In this document: positions 7,282-15,877 of the stretch, one piece after another | How the letters are laid out: each line of letters opens with the position of its first letter | Position numbering within the stretch: the first letter of the stretch is position 1 | DNA from: HGM04593 sp964512955 | Lineage (GTDB): Bacteria; Bacteroidota; Bacteroidia; Bacteroidales; Bacteroidaceae | Direction: 5' to 3' | NCBI GenBank assembly: GCA_964512955.1 | Contig: CAZEKX010000045.1 | Coordinates: forward strand, 1-15,965 | DNA length: 15,965 bases | Made by a program: the position numbers and the translations under genes | Notes under the pieces: generated by a model | What the model was told of the DNA's origin: nothing | Database searches by the model: none | Seen by the model: the letters and a program-made list of their open reading frames with translations, nothing else

Positions 7282-7327
7282 TTAAACCTCCAAAATTATA
7301 TATGATTTTGGAGGTTTAATAATTTTT
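7282..7327 (+). terminator. Intrinsic terminator after the receptor-lipoprotein operon
   Basis: A perfect 15-bp stem, TTAAACCTCCAAAAT (7282-7296) with its complement (7305-7319), has an 8-nt loop. It is followed by TAATTTTT (7320-7327). The stem is symmetric enough to act on both strands. Its right arm carries the -33 box of the next promoter. Confidence 0.8.
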
Positions 7328-7337
7328 ACTATCTTCG
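7307..7337 (+). promoter_or_regulatory. Promoter of the acetylesterase-GH123 operon, overlapping the upstream terminator
   Basis: TTTG (7307-7310) and TATCTTCG (7330-7337) are separated by 19 nt. The -7 box deviates from TAnnTTTG at one position. The start codon of the esterase is 23 nt beyond. The -33 box is inside the right arm of the terminator hairpin. Confidence 0.6.
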
Positions 7338-7360
7338 TATTTAGTATATATTAAAGCAAT

Positions 7361-9436
7361 ATGAGAAGAATACTATTACTATTTTTTATCTCCTTTGCGC
7401 TGTTTTCCACAGCGCAGGAAAAGATACGTGTTGCCTGCATAGGCAATAGTGTAACTTATGGTTATGGGCATGAAAAACCATCCGAGACATCCTATCCGTC
7501 GCAACTTGCAAGAATGTTGGGCAATGGTTACGAGGTTGCAAATTTCGGACATTCCGGTGCAACTCTGCTGAGCAAAGGACATCGTCCATATATACAGCAA
7601 AAAGCATATACCGATGCACTTGCTTATGCTCCCGATATTGCTGTTATACATCTTGGTCTGAACGACACCGACCCACGTAATTGGCCCAATTATCGCGATG
7701 AATTTGTTCGCGACTATCTCTCGTTGATAGATACATTACGTGTGGTAAATCCCAATGTGCAGGTATGGGTATGTCGTATGACACCGATATTTCATTGGCA
7801 TCGTCGTTTTAAATCGGGTACACGTGAATGGTTCTGGCAAATACAGGCTGCAATAGAGCAGGTGGCGCATCTGTCGGGTGCAGGATTGATAGATTTACAC
7901 AAACCGCTGTATTCGCGTCCCGACCTTTTTGCCGATGCATTACATCCCGATGTCGAGGGAGCACAAATAATAGCAAACATTGTTAGTGCTGCACTCACCG
8001 GGAATTACGATGGTTTATCCCTCCCTGCAATATATACCGACGGGATGGTTGTTCAGCGTGGAAAACCGTTCTTTCTGCAAGGAACAGCAGATGCCGGAAA
8101 GAGAATTACGGCAACTATTGGAAAACAGAAACGTAAAACAATTTCAGGAACCGACGGTTGTTGGTCTCTTATGTTCGACTCTCTCACTGTAGGTCCTTCT
8201 TATAAACTTACAGTGGAGTGCAATAATGACAAAATAGAACTCAACGATATTGTTGTAGGTGAGGTGTGGCTTTGTTCGGGTCAATCCAATATGGAATGGA
8301 TGATAAAACGTTGCAATGACGCAGAACTTTATATTGCTGAGGCTGCCAACAAAAACATTCGTATCTATGACATGAAATCTCGTGTTCATACAGATAATGT
8401 GGAATGGGAACTATCCGATTTACAGAAACTGAATAAGCACGACTACATACTGCCTACAAAATGGCAACAAATAAATGAACAAAACGCATCCGATTTTTCT
8501 GCTGTTGCCTATCATTTCGGTTCAATGCTTGCCGACTCTCTTGGTGTACCAATCGGCCTCATTTGTAACGCTGTGGGTGGCGCACCGGCAGAATCTTTTA
8601 TCGCTCGTAAAACACTTGAACATAACCCACAACTTGTGGATATTCTCTATAATTGGCGTGAGAATGATATGATACAGGATTGGTGTCGAGGACGTGCTGC
8701 ACAAAATATTAAGAATGCAACAAATTCTTTACAACGCCATCCCTACGAACCTTGTTATCTCTATGAAACGGTAATAGAACCTTTGGTGGGCTTTCCTATA
8801 AAAGGTGCTATATGGTATCAGGGTGAGTCGAATGCACACAATGTGGAGTTACACGAAACAATATTCCCTGTATTGCTGGATTGTTGGCGCAATGCATGGG
8901 GGTATGAATTCCCATTCTATTTTGTACAGTTATCGAGTATCAATAGACCTTCGTGGCCACATTTTCGCGATTCACAACGACGCATGGCAAAAATGATAAA
9001 AAATTGTGGAATGGCAGTTTCAAGTGACAAAGGTAACTTTTACGATGTTCATCCGCGAGATAAACAGCCTATAGGCGAACGTCTTGCTCGTTTGGCTTTG
9101 AACAAGACATATGAATGTGGTAATGTGGTATTCTCTGGTCCTGCAATATGTCGTGCCGAAAATAATGGAGACGAAATAGTGCTGTTTTTCGATTATGCCA
9201 GTCTGTTGCGCAGTTCCGATGGAACTCCTTTACGCACATTCGAGATTGCCGATGAAGGCGGGCTATATCATACTGCCGACAAGGTAACAGTAGAAAAGGG
9301 TACAATACGTCTTTCGGCAAAAGGGGTGAATAAACCTATGCGTGCGCGATATGGCTGGCAACCCTTTACCGATGCCAACCTTGTGAACGAGGAGGGGCTG
9401 CCCGCAAGCACTTTTGAAATATCTGTAAATGATTAA
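7361..9436 (+). CDS. Two-domain acetylesterase: SGNH/GDSL hydrolase plus sialate-O-acetylesterase-type domain
   Basis: This 691-residue exported enzyme has a signal peptide (MRRILLLFFISFALFSTAQ) and two serine-esterase domains. Domain 1 (about 22-215) has GNSVTYG with Ser30, the Gly of NFGHSG, GLND (99-102) and DALHPD with the Asp192/His195 pair, a complete SGNH set. Domain 2 (about 220-685) has SGQSNMEW with Ser309, IWYQGESN (484-491) and DVHPRDKQP with His564, as in sialate O-acetylesterases. Tannerella NanS and related Bacteroides esterases use such domains to remove O-acetyl groups from sialic acid, exposing the glycan to glycosidases. Here the acetyl-ester substrate is inferred, since SGNH domains also act on plant xylan. 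Overlap or close spacing (13 nt) with GH123 downstream points to host amino-sugar glycans. No sialidase is present in the window. Confidence 0.85.
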   Translation: MRRILLLFFISFALFSTAQEKIRVACIGNSVTYGYGHEKPSETSYPSQLARMLGNGYEVANFGHSGATLLSKGHRPYIQQKAYTDALAYAPDIAVIHLGLNDTDPRNWPNYRDEFVRDYLSLIDTLRVVNPNVQVWVCRMTPIFHWHRRFKSGTREWFWQIQAAIEQVAHLSGAGLIDLHKPLYSRPDLFADALHPDVEGAQIIANIVSAALTGNYDGLSLPAIYTDGMVVQRGKPFFLQGTADAGKRITATIGKQKRKTISGTDGCWSLMFDSLTVGPSYKLTVECNNDKIELNDIVVGEVWLCSGQSNMEWMIKRCNDAELYIAEAANKNIRIYDMKSRVHTDNVEWELSDLQKLNKHDYILPTKWQQINEQNASDFSAVAYHFGSMLADSLGVPIGLICNAVGGAPAESFIARKTLEHNPQLVDILYNWRENDMIQDWCRGRAAQNIKNATNSLQRHPYEPCYLYETVIEPLVGFPIKGAIWYQGESNAHNVELHETIFPVLLDCWRNAWGYEFPFYFVQLSSINRPSWPHFRDSQRRMAKMIKNCGMAVSSDKGNFYDVHPRDKQPIGERLARLALNKTYECGNVVFSGPAICRAENNGDEIVLFFDYASLLRSSDGTPLRTFEIADEGGLYHTADKVTVEKGTIRLSAKGVNKPMRARYGWQPFTDANLVNEEGLPASTFEISVND

Positions 9437-9449
9437 AACAAAATATATT

Positions 9450-11108
9450 ATGAAATCAAAAAGAATTTTTGTATCTCTTCTCTCTATTGTACTTGTTCTA
9501 CCTGTTGTGGCACAACTGAATGTACGATGGGGAAACATCGACACTCGTTATCCGGCAGAGCCCGGTGTAACCGTAAAAACCAAGTCGGTAAACAGTACTG
9601 TGGCATGGCGTGGTGAACGTGTCAATTATCAACTGTTGCTGACAAATAGTGCCGACAGTACAATCCTTCAGTATCGTTTCGGTGAACTTAAGTGTGGTAA
9701 ACATTCTATTCCTGCAACAAATGTTGTGGGTGGTTTGGTGGAGCCTGTTATAACGGACAAGTTTACTGGCTGTGGTCATCACGAGGTAGATGCATACGGT
9801 TGTAATCTATCGGCAGATAGAATAACCAATACCAATCCTGTGGTTATGGAACCGTCTGTGTCACGAGGATTATGGCTCACAGTGCAAGTTCCTCACGATG
9901 CTAAACCGGGAACTTATTCTGGATATGTCGAGATTACATCTAATGGCAACACCTCTAAACATAAATATAGTGTAAAAGTTCTTGAACGTACCTTGCCTGC
10001 ACCACAGCAGTGGCGTTTTCATCTCGATTTCTGGCAGAACCCCTATTCTGTGGCACGTATCCATAATGTACCGTTATGGTCGCCGGAGCACTTTGAGGCA
10101 TTACGTCCCTACATGAAGAAACTTGCCGGTGCCGGTCAAAAGGTTATTACAGCGACACTTATACACAAACCTTGGAACGGACAGACATACGACCATTTTG
10201 GCAGTATGGTAACATGGGTACGTAAGGTCGATGGTACATGGTGGTACGACTTTACAATCTTCGACCGTTGGGTAGAGTTCATGATGCAGTGCGGAATAGA
10301 CAAAGAGATAACTTGTTACTCCATGATTCCTTGGCATCTTACATTCCGTTACTACGATCAAGCAAGCGACGGACATAAAGAACTCAAATGTTCTCCCGGC
10401 GATGAAATATACGAACAGTTCTGGGGTGGAATGTTGCGTGCATTCTCTACGCATCTTAAGGAGAAAGGATGGTTCGATAGAACATTCATTGCAATGGATG
10501 AACGTAGTCTGGGGCAGATGCAAGCGGCCATAAAGGTGATAAACAAATATGCTCCCGGAATGAAAATATCTATGGCAGGTCTTTATCATCCCGAAATAGA
10601 GTCGGATATTACAGACTACTGTCTCGATATTGAGACATATCATTCATATACTCCCGAACTGCTTGCTCGTCGTCGTTCCGAAGGAAAAGTATCTACCTAT
10701 TATACTTGCTGTTCTGCGGAGTATCCCAACCTGTTTACCTTTACCGACCCAGCCGATGCCGAATTTATTGCTCTGGAGGCTCTGGCAAAGGACCTCGACG
10801 GTTATCTGCGTTGGGCATACAACAGTTGGACAAAAGAACCCGAAAAAGATTCTCGTTTCACTGCATGGCCTGCCGGTGATACCTACGTTGTATATCCTTA
10901 TAGTATAAGTTCCATACGTTGGGAGCGTTTGGTACAGGGTATTCAGCAGTTCGAAAAGTACAAGATTCTATTGGATGAAGCAGAACGTAAAGGTGGTAAG
11001 CATGTAGAACGTTTGCAAAAGATACTTAAGAAAGTAGAAATCTCTAAGATTGCCAATGAAAGTGAAAGAATGGTTAATGAGTTTAGAGATGCATTGAACA
11101 GGTTATAA
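9450..11108 (+). CDS. GH123 beta-N-acetylgalactosaminidase
   Basis: The protein has the layout of the GH123 (former DUF4091) family: a signal peptide (MKSKRIFVSLLSIVLVLPVVAQ), an N-terminal beta-sandwich to about residue 180, then a TIM-barrel. The barrel contains the neighbouring catalytic Asp-Glu pair in FIAMDERSLGQM (Asp350, Glu351 from this start). GH123 enzymes use substrate-assisted catalysis to release terminal beta-GalNAc from glycosphingolipids and related host glycans. At 552 residues, the size matches the family. I chose ATG 9450 because it gives a canonical signal peptide and a 13-nt gap. ATG 9429, seven codons upstream, would overlap the esterase by 8 nt and put charged residues before the signal. 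It is the last gene before a strong bidirectional terminator and should share the esterase promoter. Confidence 0.85.
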   Translation: MKSKRIFVSLLSIVLVLPVVAQLNVRWGNIDTRYPAEPGVTVKTKSVNSTVAWRGERVNYQLLLTNSADSTILQYRFGELKCGKHSIPATNVVGGLVEPVITDKFTGCGHHEVDAYGCNLSADRITNTNPVVMEPSVSRGLWLTVQVPHDAKPGTYSGYVEITSNGNTSKHKYSVKVLERTLPAPQQWRFHLDFWQNPYSVARIHNVPLWSPEHFEALRPYMKKLAGAGQKVITATLIHKPWNGQTYDHFGSMVTWVRKVDGTWWYDFTIFDRWVEFMMQCGIDKEITCYSMIPWHLTFRYYDQASDGHKELKCSPGDEIYEQFWGGMLRAFSTHLKEKGWFDRTFIAMDERSLGQMQAAIKVINKYAPGMKISMAGLYHPEIESDITDYCLDIETYHSYTPELLARRRSEGKVSTYYTCCSAEYPNLFTFTDPADAEFIALEALAKDLDGYLRWAYNSWTKEPEKDSRFTAWPAGDTYVVYPYSISSIRWERLVQGIQQFEKYKILLDEAERKGGKHVERLQKILKKVEISKIANESERMVNEFRDALNRL

Positions 11109-11111
11109 AGA

Positions 11112-11155
11112 TAATAAACTAAAAACAGCCCATAAGGGCTGTTTTTAGTTTATTA
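11112..11155. terminator. Bidirectional intrinsic terminator between convergent operons
   Basis: A perfect 20-bp stem (11112-11131 with 11136-11155) and an ATAA loop contain the core AAAAACAGCCC/GGGCTGTTTTT. Both strands therefore read as a GC-rich stem tip followed by a U-run. It stops the GH123 transcript 4 nt after its stop codon and also ends the opposing GH20 transcript. The right arm includes the last codons and stop of the GH20 gene. Confidence 0.9.
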
Positions 11156-13208
11156 CAATTTCATCGGTGAATAGCCATGCTCCCGGTCTCTCATTCTTTG
11201 TGACATTAATACGAATAAATCTTGCCTCTTCGTTACATACCACTGAATATTGTTTGAAGAGAATCTTAGGTATTTCATTGGGAATATCTCCCCACACAGT
11301 TCCTGCATGCGTAAAATTCTCACCATCACTCGAAAGATATACATCCATTTTCTTTGGAACGTGCACCCAGGCACCTGCGGAGTGCATGAATGTTGCACCC
11401 ACGTATTTTACCGGTTGTATGCTACCAAGGTCTATTACAACATCCATATTTTTCATTGTTCCTTGCCAGCGTTTGTCCAGGTATGTCCAACCGCCTAAAA
11501 CACCATCGGTAAATGTAGAATCGCCGTTTGCAGAGTATTTTGAGTTGTAGGAGTGGTTGTAAATAACCTTGCACCCTCTTCCAAGATGTTCTATGGGGGT
11601 CAAACTCTCTTTACGCTCACCAAACTCATTTGCAAGGTCGAAAGTGGTGTATCCTTGTGTCTGCAAAATAGAACATAATCTCAATGAGCGCTCTCTGAAG
11701 TTGTCATAATCCTTATTTTCGGGTCTGCTCCATCCTGTTTCGGCAATGGCGAATGCTCGTGGATAATACATATACTCGGCATGGCTGTCTTCGGTAATGT
11801 ATTCACTCCACAAGTTTCCTTGCAACCCAAGCAGGTGCTTTGCCTCCTCTTTATCAATACCCTCTTCCAATGGCTCATACATATACACCTTTTTCAACGG
11901 AGTGTAACCACCAATAGAAACAGGTTCCTTAAAGGCTGCATCCTGAGTGAAATCGAGGTAACAAGTCTCACCCGGTGTCATAATGACATCGTGTCCTGCT
12001 TTCATTGCCTTTATGCCTCCTTCTGTACCGCGCCAAGACATCACTGTTGCATTTGGAGCAAGTCCTCCCTCCAGAATCTCGTCCCATCCTATAATCTTAT
12101 GCCCTTTGCTGTTTACAAATTTCTCAATGCGATGTATAAGATAACTTTGCAGTTCGTCTACATCTTTCAATCCTTCTTCTTGCATACGTCTCTTACAATG
12201 TGGGCAACTCTTCCATCCGGCTTTGACTGCCTCGTCGCCACCAATGTGAATATACTCCGAAGGGAATAGTTCCATAACTTCGGTCAGTACATTTTCCAAG
12301 AATGTGAATGTCTCCTCTTTACCTATGCAAAAATCGGAATTCTTGTATGGTTCGCCACTGCATGATAGTTCGGGATAGGCGGCTAGTACCTCTTCGCTAT
12401 GTCCGGGCATCTCAATGTCGGGAATAACGGTTATATGTCTTGCTTTGGCATAACTCAAAATCTCTTTAATATCCTCTTTGGTGTAGTAGCCTCCGTATGC
12501 TGTAGGATAATTGCTCTCGCAGTATCTTGTGTCGTCGGCCCAGTCCATCCACGACCTGTAGGGTCTCCATGCCGCAAAGTCGGTAAGTCTCGGGTAACGT
12601 TCTATCTCAATTCTCCAACCTGCTCCGTTTGTCATGTGCAGGTGCATCTTGTTCAGTTTCATCAGTGCCATGGCGTCCATCTGTTTCATCAGGAATTCCT
12701 TTGAACGGAAATGTCTCGAAACGTCGAACAGCAGACCTCTGTATACAAAGCGTGGGGCATCGTTTATTTTACAACACTGCAACTCTCTGTTTTTTCCACC
12801 GGCACTCATCTGTATCAGAGACTGTATAGCATAGAATGCACCTGTTTCACTATTTGCTTTTATGTTTATATAACCGGGAGTAATATTCAGTTTGTAACTT
12901 TCGCGGTTACTCTCATCTGCTTTTTTGCTATCTATCTCAATTCTTATATCGGCGTTGCGAGCCTTGTCCACTTGTTGTAGTGCCAAAGGTGAACTCTTAA
13001 GGTAATCACAAAGTGTACAATCCTTTATTCCTTTAATATGGAATGTAGCACCATCATTAGGCAACGTGTATGTTCCTGCTACCTTTTCTATACTCTCGGG
13101 AACGGGGATAATGTCAAAAGGCGAACCGACAGATGGCTGTATGCCATCTGTCGCGTATGCCATTGCAACAACCAATGTTGCAATTATAGAGTTTATAACT
13201 TTCTTCAT
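11145..13208 (-). CDS. GH20 beta-N-acetylhexosaminidase with C-terminal F5/8-type binding region
   Basis: This 687-residue exported enzyme removes terminal beta-linked GlcNAc/GalNAc. It has a signal peptide (MKKVINSIIATLVVAMAYA), an N-terminal GH20b-like domain with the IIPVPESIE segment, then the TIM barrel: RGLLFDVSRHF, LHMTNGAGWRIEIERYP, DIEMPGHS, and HIGGDEA with the catalytic Asp325-Glu326 pair. The last 130 or so residues look like an F5/8 type C (CBM32-like) sandwich. The ATG at 13208 was chosen because it begins the signal peptide and leaves a 10-nt gap to GH84. An ATG at 13256 would add 16 basic, polar residues and overlap GH84 by 38 nt. The usual LTD ahead of GAGW in Bacteroidetes GH20s is MTN here. 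It is the second gene of the GH84-GH20 operon. Confidence 0.9.
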   Translation of the reverse strand: MKKVINSIIATLVVAMAYATDGIQPSVGSPFDIIPVPESIEKVAGTYTLPNDGATFHIKGIKDCTLCDYLKSSPLALQQVDKARNADIRIEIDSKKADESNRESYKLNITPGYINIKANSETGAFYAIQSLIQMSAGGKNRELQCCKINDAPRFVYRGLLFDVSRHFRSKEFLMKQMDAMALMKLNKMHLHMTNGAGWRIEIERYPRLTDFAAWRPYRSWMDWADDTRYCESNYPTAYGGYYTKEDIKEILSYAKARHITVIPDIEMPGHSEEVLAAYPELSCSGEPYKNSDFCIGKEETFTFLENVLTEVMELFPSEYIHIGGDEAVKAGWKSCPHCKRRMQEEGLKDVDELQSYLIHRIEKFVNSKGHKIIGWDEILEGGLAPNATVMSWRGTEGGIKAMKAGHDVIMTPGETCYLDFTQDAAFKEPVSIGGYTPLKKVYMYEPLEEGIDKEEAKHLLGLQGNLWSEYITEDSHAEYMYYPRAFAIAETGWSRPENKDYDNFRERSLRLCSILQTQGYTTFDLANEFGERKESLTPIEHLGRGCKVIYNHSYNSKYSANGDSTFTDGVLGGWTYLDKRWQGTMKNMDVVIDLGSIQPVKYVGATFMHSAGAWVHVPKKMDVYLSSDGENFTHAGTVWGDIPNEIPKILFKQYSVVCNEEARFIRINVTKNERPGAWLFTDEIVIN

Positions 13209-13218
13209 TTTGGTTCTA

Positions 13219-15792
13219 TTATTTGGACTTCTCGGTGATAATCTCAAAGATTTCACCCTTACCCTCGAACTTTACCTTTACCACCTTCTTTGTGTCTGCA
13301 ATCTCTACTTTAGAGAATGGCTTGTCGAGCAAGGTTTCTGCAATAAGATTACCCTTTTTGTCCCATTGGGTACATTTAACGGGTGATTGTAACTTGTTCA
13401 TCAGAAGTGTATATCCCTGAGTGCCTGCGGCTACCTCCATGGCTATATCTATATTATCACTCTTATACGATGTCCCTAAGTTGCTGTCAAACGCATAAAG
13501 AGTCTCTTTAGCCTCCTTTGTCTCGAGTGCGAAACCAAGCCCTTCAATACTTAACGGGTTTACATCGAACGAACGTACTGCTGCATAGTTAGTACGTTTT
13601 GAATCTAATCTTCTAATACGTACATAACGTGCTTTTACAGCATCTCCTTCCCAGTTTATGATATACTGTTTCTGCATGCCGTCTATCATGGGTGTCCACT
13701 CTTTTCCATTTGCTGAATACTCCAGTACGGCATGGTCAAAATAATCGACATCATCAACAGAGTTGCGCCCTTGCAGAATAGAAACTTTAGTAACGTCGCG
13801 TACACTTCTTAAATCGACACCAATCCAGTCATTAGCCTTCTGAGCCATTCCCGATGTGTAATGTGTTGTGCTGTCGTCGTCGAACATCTGTTTAGTTAGA
13901 ATGGTTCTTGCACTACTGAATGAGCCTATTCCCTTGTAGTCTTTGGGAACTTCACCGGTAAGTTTCTTCAAGAATCCGTGTGCCATATCATCTGTGATAT
14001 TTTCGTAGAACGGTTGCAGTTTCATTGTACCCGATTTGTGCGCATTGTAGTTATCTCTATCCTCTTTGCTCATAAGGTTCTCTATGAATTTTCCCCAGAA
14101 TAGAGCATCATCGTTTTGATTACGGTATATACGTCCGAGTTCAATAGCGCGGCAGCCTCTTGTTCCCAACTTGCCGAACTCGGTAAGCCATGGACGCAAC
14201 TCCTTAAGTAGAATTTGGTTATCGCATCCATTCTCCATTGTTACGGGTACTTTCTCAATCTTCTTAAACTCATTTTCCAGTGTTTCTGCTTTTTTGTCGT
14301 CCCAATTGGCAAGGGTAAAGGTCTCTGTTTCCCACGACTCATCACGGCGATAACCGTTTTCGGTATCTGCTGAATGTATTGCAAAAGTACGGTAAGCATC
14401 GCTCACTTTGGGGGCAAGTTCTTTCAAACCTCTTTCCCAACTGTCTATGGCGTTGTATGCCTTCATATTCCAACAGTAGTCGGCTACACTGTACAGAGCC
14501 AGTTTCGATGCCTCGCCATGCTCCATAGGGTTACTTATTACTCCGCACACCTCATTACTTGTAAGTGATGTATCCAAACCATAAACAGGTCCTTGCATTA
14601 ATATATGGCGAGCATAATCCGTTACAGGGAAGTTCCACCAATAGTAGGCAGGACGTTTTATGCGACTGTTTATAAAGTCCAATGTCGATGCGGTAAGGTC
14701 GCTACACACTACATCACCGGTCCAGAACACCTTTATATCGTTGTATAGTGTTCTTCCATAAATGGCAAGAGCACCATTTTCACCAGGTTTTGCCCATAGT
14801 TTAGAATAATCGGTAGGACAAACTGTCAATGGAGATACATCTCCTTTAGCCTTCACAAAATCATCGGTAAGGCGGTTCAGTAATTCAGTCTGCTTTAATG
14901 GGTTTGTACCTTCACCATCAATGTCGTCAAAGAATATCGCGAAATGGCGTACACCAAGGTCGTACATCCAGTTGAATTTTCTTACAAGGTTCTGGTAATC
15001 CTCCTCGTTCCACTTTATGTCCTGTCCGGGGTGAATTGCCCAAACAAAATCTACTCTGTTGCGACGGCTTGCTTCAACAAGGTCTTTAATATTCTGCGCC
15101 TCTTTTTCGGGATAGGGCAAACGCCAGTTGGGACAACTGTGGTAGGGGTCGTCCTTGGGACCGTACAAATAACTGTTCATCTTGAACTTACCATAGAAGT
15201 CTATGAGCGATGTACGTACTTCGTGCGACCATGGAGTGCCGTAGAAACCCTCTACAACTCCACGATTGGGCAGGTCGGGATAGTCGTTGATTTTTACTGA
15301 GGGTAACAGACCGGTAATATTCTTGTTGTTCATCAATTGTTGCAAAGTCTGTATACCATAAAAAGCACCTCTTTCATCGTAACCGATAATAGAAATTCCC
15401 TTTTTGTCGATATTCAGTGTATATGCACCCGAAACCTCCTTTACACCATTTTTCTTTGCAATCTTTGCACCAAAGTCAATAGTCAGTTTAACACCTTTTT
15501 TTGCCTGCTTAACAAAAGATAACTCCTTGTTAAACATCTTCTGCTTATCCTTAATAACCAAGCCGTTTTCTATGCATATTGCATAATTCCAGTCGTATGT
15601 AAATTCCTGTGGTGTAGGGTTAATCACTAAACCTTTATGGTCTACCTTATGTCCGGGTACAGGCAATACATCCTGTACTTCGGAACGCTGAGATGACAAG
15701 TCGAATCCATCATCTTGTGCTTGTGCATTGCCAAGTGCTAAAATGGAGAGTACACCGGCAAAAAGCATTTTTTTGTAGTTAGAGATGTTCAT
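13219..15792 (-). CDS. GH84 beta-N-acetylglucosaminidase (O-GlcNAcase family) with F5/8-type binding domain
   Basis: The enzyme hydrolyses beta-GlcNAc by substrate-assisted catalysis. Signal peptide: MNISNYKKMLFAGVLSILALGNAQA. An N-terminal domain (about 50-170) ends with the GIQTLQQL segment. The GH84 barrel (about 175-480) has VVEGFYGTPW (179-188), YGPKDDPYH (210-218), and the catalytic Asp289-Asp290 in FFDDIDGEG. Active-site residues of the Bacteroides thetaiotaomicron enzyme are recognisable: Tyr328 in CPTDY, Asn386/Asp391 in WWNFPVTDY and Asn420 in NPMEH. A helical region follows, then an F5/8 type C domain (about 621-745) and a short C-terminal sandwich. At 857 residues it is longer than the roughly 740-residue B. 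thetaiotaomicron enzyme because of the C-terminal modules. It is the first gene of a minus-strand operon with GH20; bacterial GH84s act on host glycans, with mucin or glycosaminoglycan substrates likely. Confidence 0.92.
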   Translation of the reverse strand: MNISNYKKMLFAGVLSILALGNAQAQDDGFDLSSQRSEVQDVLPVPGHKVDHKGLVINPTPQEFTYDWNYAICIENGLVIKDKQKMFNKELSFVKQAKKGVKLTIDFGAKIAKKNGVKEVSGAYTLNIDKKGISIIGYDERGAFYGIQTLQQLMNNKNITGLLPSVKINDYPDLPNRGVVEGFYGTPWSHEVRTSLIDFYGKFKMNSYLYGPKDDPYHSCPNWRLPYPEKEAQNIKDLVEASRRNRVDFVWAIHPGQDIKWNEEDYQNLVRKFNWMYDLGVRHFAIFFDDIDGEGTNPLKQTELLNRLTDDFVKAKGDVSPLTVCPTDYSKLWAKPGENGALAIYGRTLYNDIKVFWTGDVVCSDLTASTLDFINSRIKRPAYYWWNFPVTDYARHILMQGPVYGLDTSLTSNEVCGVISNPMEHGEASKLALYSVADYCWNMKAYNAIDSWERGLKELAPKVSDAYRTFAIHSADTENGYRRDESWETETFTLANWDDKKAETLENEFKKIEKVPVTMENGCDNQILLKELRPWLTEFGKLGTRGCRAIELGRIYRNQNDDALFWGKFIENLMSKEDRDNYNAHKSGTMKLQPFYENITDDMAHGFLKKLTGEVPKDYKGIGSFSSARTILTKQMFDDDSTTHYTSGMAQKANDWIGVDLRSVRDVTKVSILQGRNSVDDVDYFDHAVLEYSANGKEWTPMIDGMQKQYIINWEGDAVKARYVRIRRLDSKRTNYAAVRSFDVNPLSIEGLGFALETKEAKETLYAFDSNLGTSYKSDNIDIAMEVAAGTQGYTLLMNKLQSPVKCTQWDKKGNLIAETLLDKPFSKVEIADTKKVVKVKFEGKGEIFEIITEKSK

Positions 15793-15846
15793 ATTTTATA
15801 TTTTTAAAGAGTTAGCAATGGTTATTAATAAAATACCAATTTTATG

Positions 15847-15877
15847 CAAAGAAAAAACTTTTTAATTAAATATGAAA
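15847..15877 (-). promoter_or_regulatory. Possible promoter of the GH84-GH20 operon
   Basis: Read on the minus strand, TTTC (15877-15874) and TTTCTTTG (15854-15847) are 19 nt apart, a one-mismatch fit to each box of the Bacteroidetes consensus. The start codon is 55 nt downstream. The region 15793-15965 is AT-rich and holds no credible gene. Confidence 0.4.

Noticed and set aside
9429..9449. Upstream ATG for the GH123 gene
   Set aside because: It would overlap the esterase by 8 nt and place seven extra residues before a standard signal peptide; ATG 9450 fits better, although 9429 is not excluded.
10101..10643. 180-codon minus-strand frame
   Set aside because: It is the antisense shadow of the GH123 gene, Cys/His-rich and without domain or signal features.
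11781..12269. 162-codon plus-strand frame
   Set aside because: It lies antisense within the GH20 catalytic domain, whose motifs are intact on the minus strand.
13209..13256. Upstream ATG for the GH20 gene
   Set aside because: It would add 16 non-signal residues and overlap GH84 by 38 nt; the signal peptide begins at the ATG of 13208.
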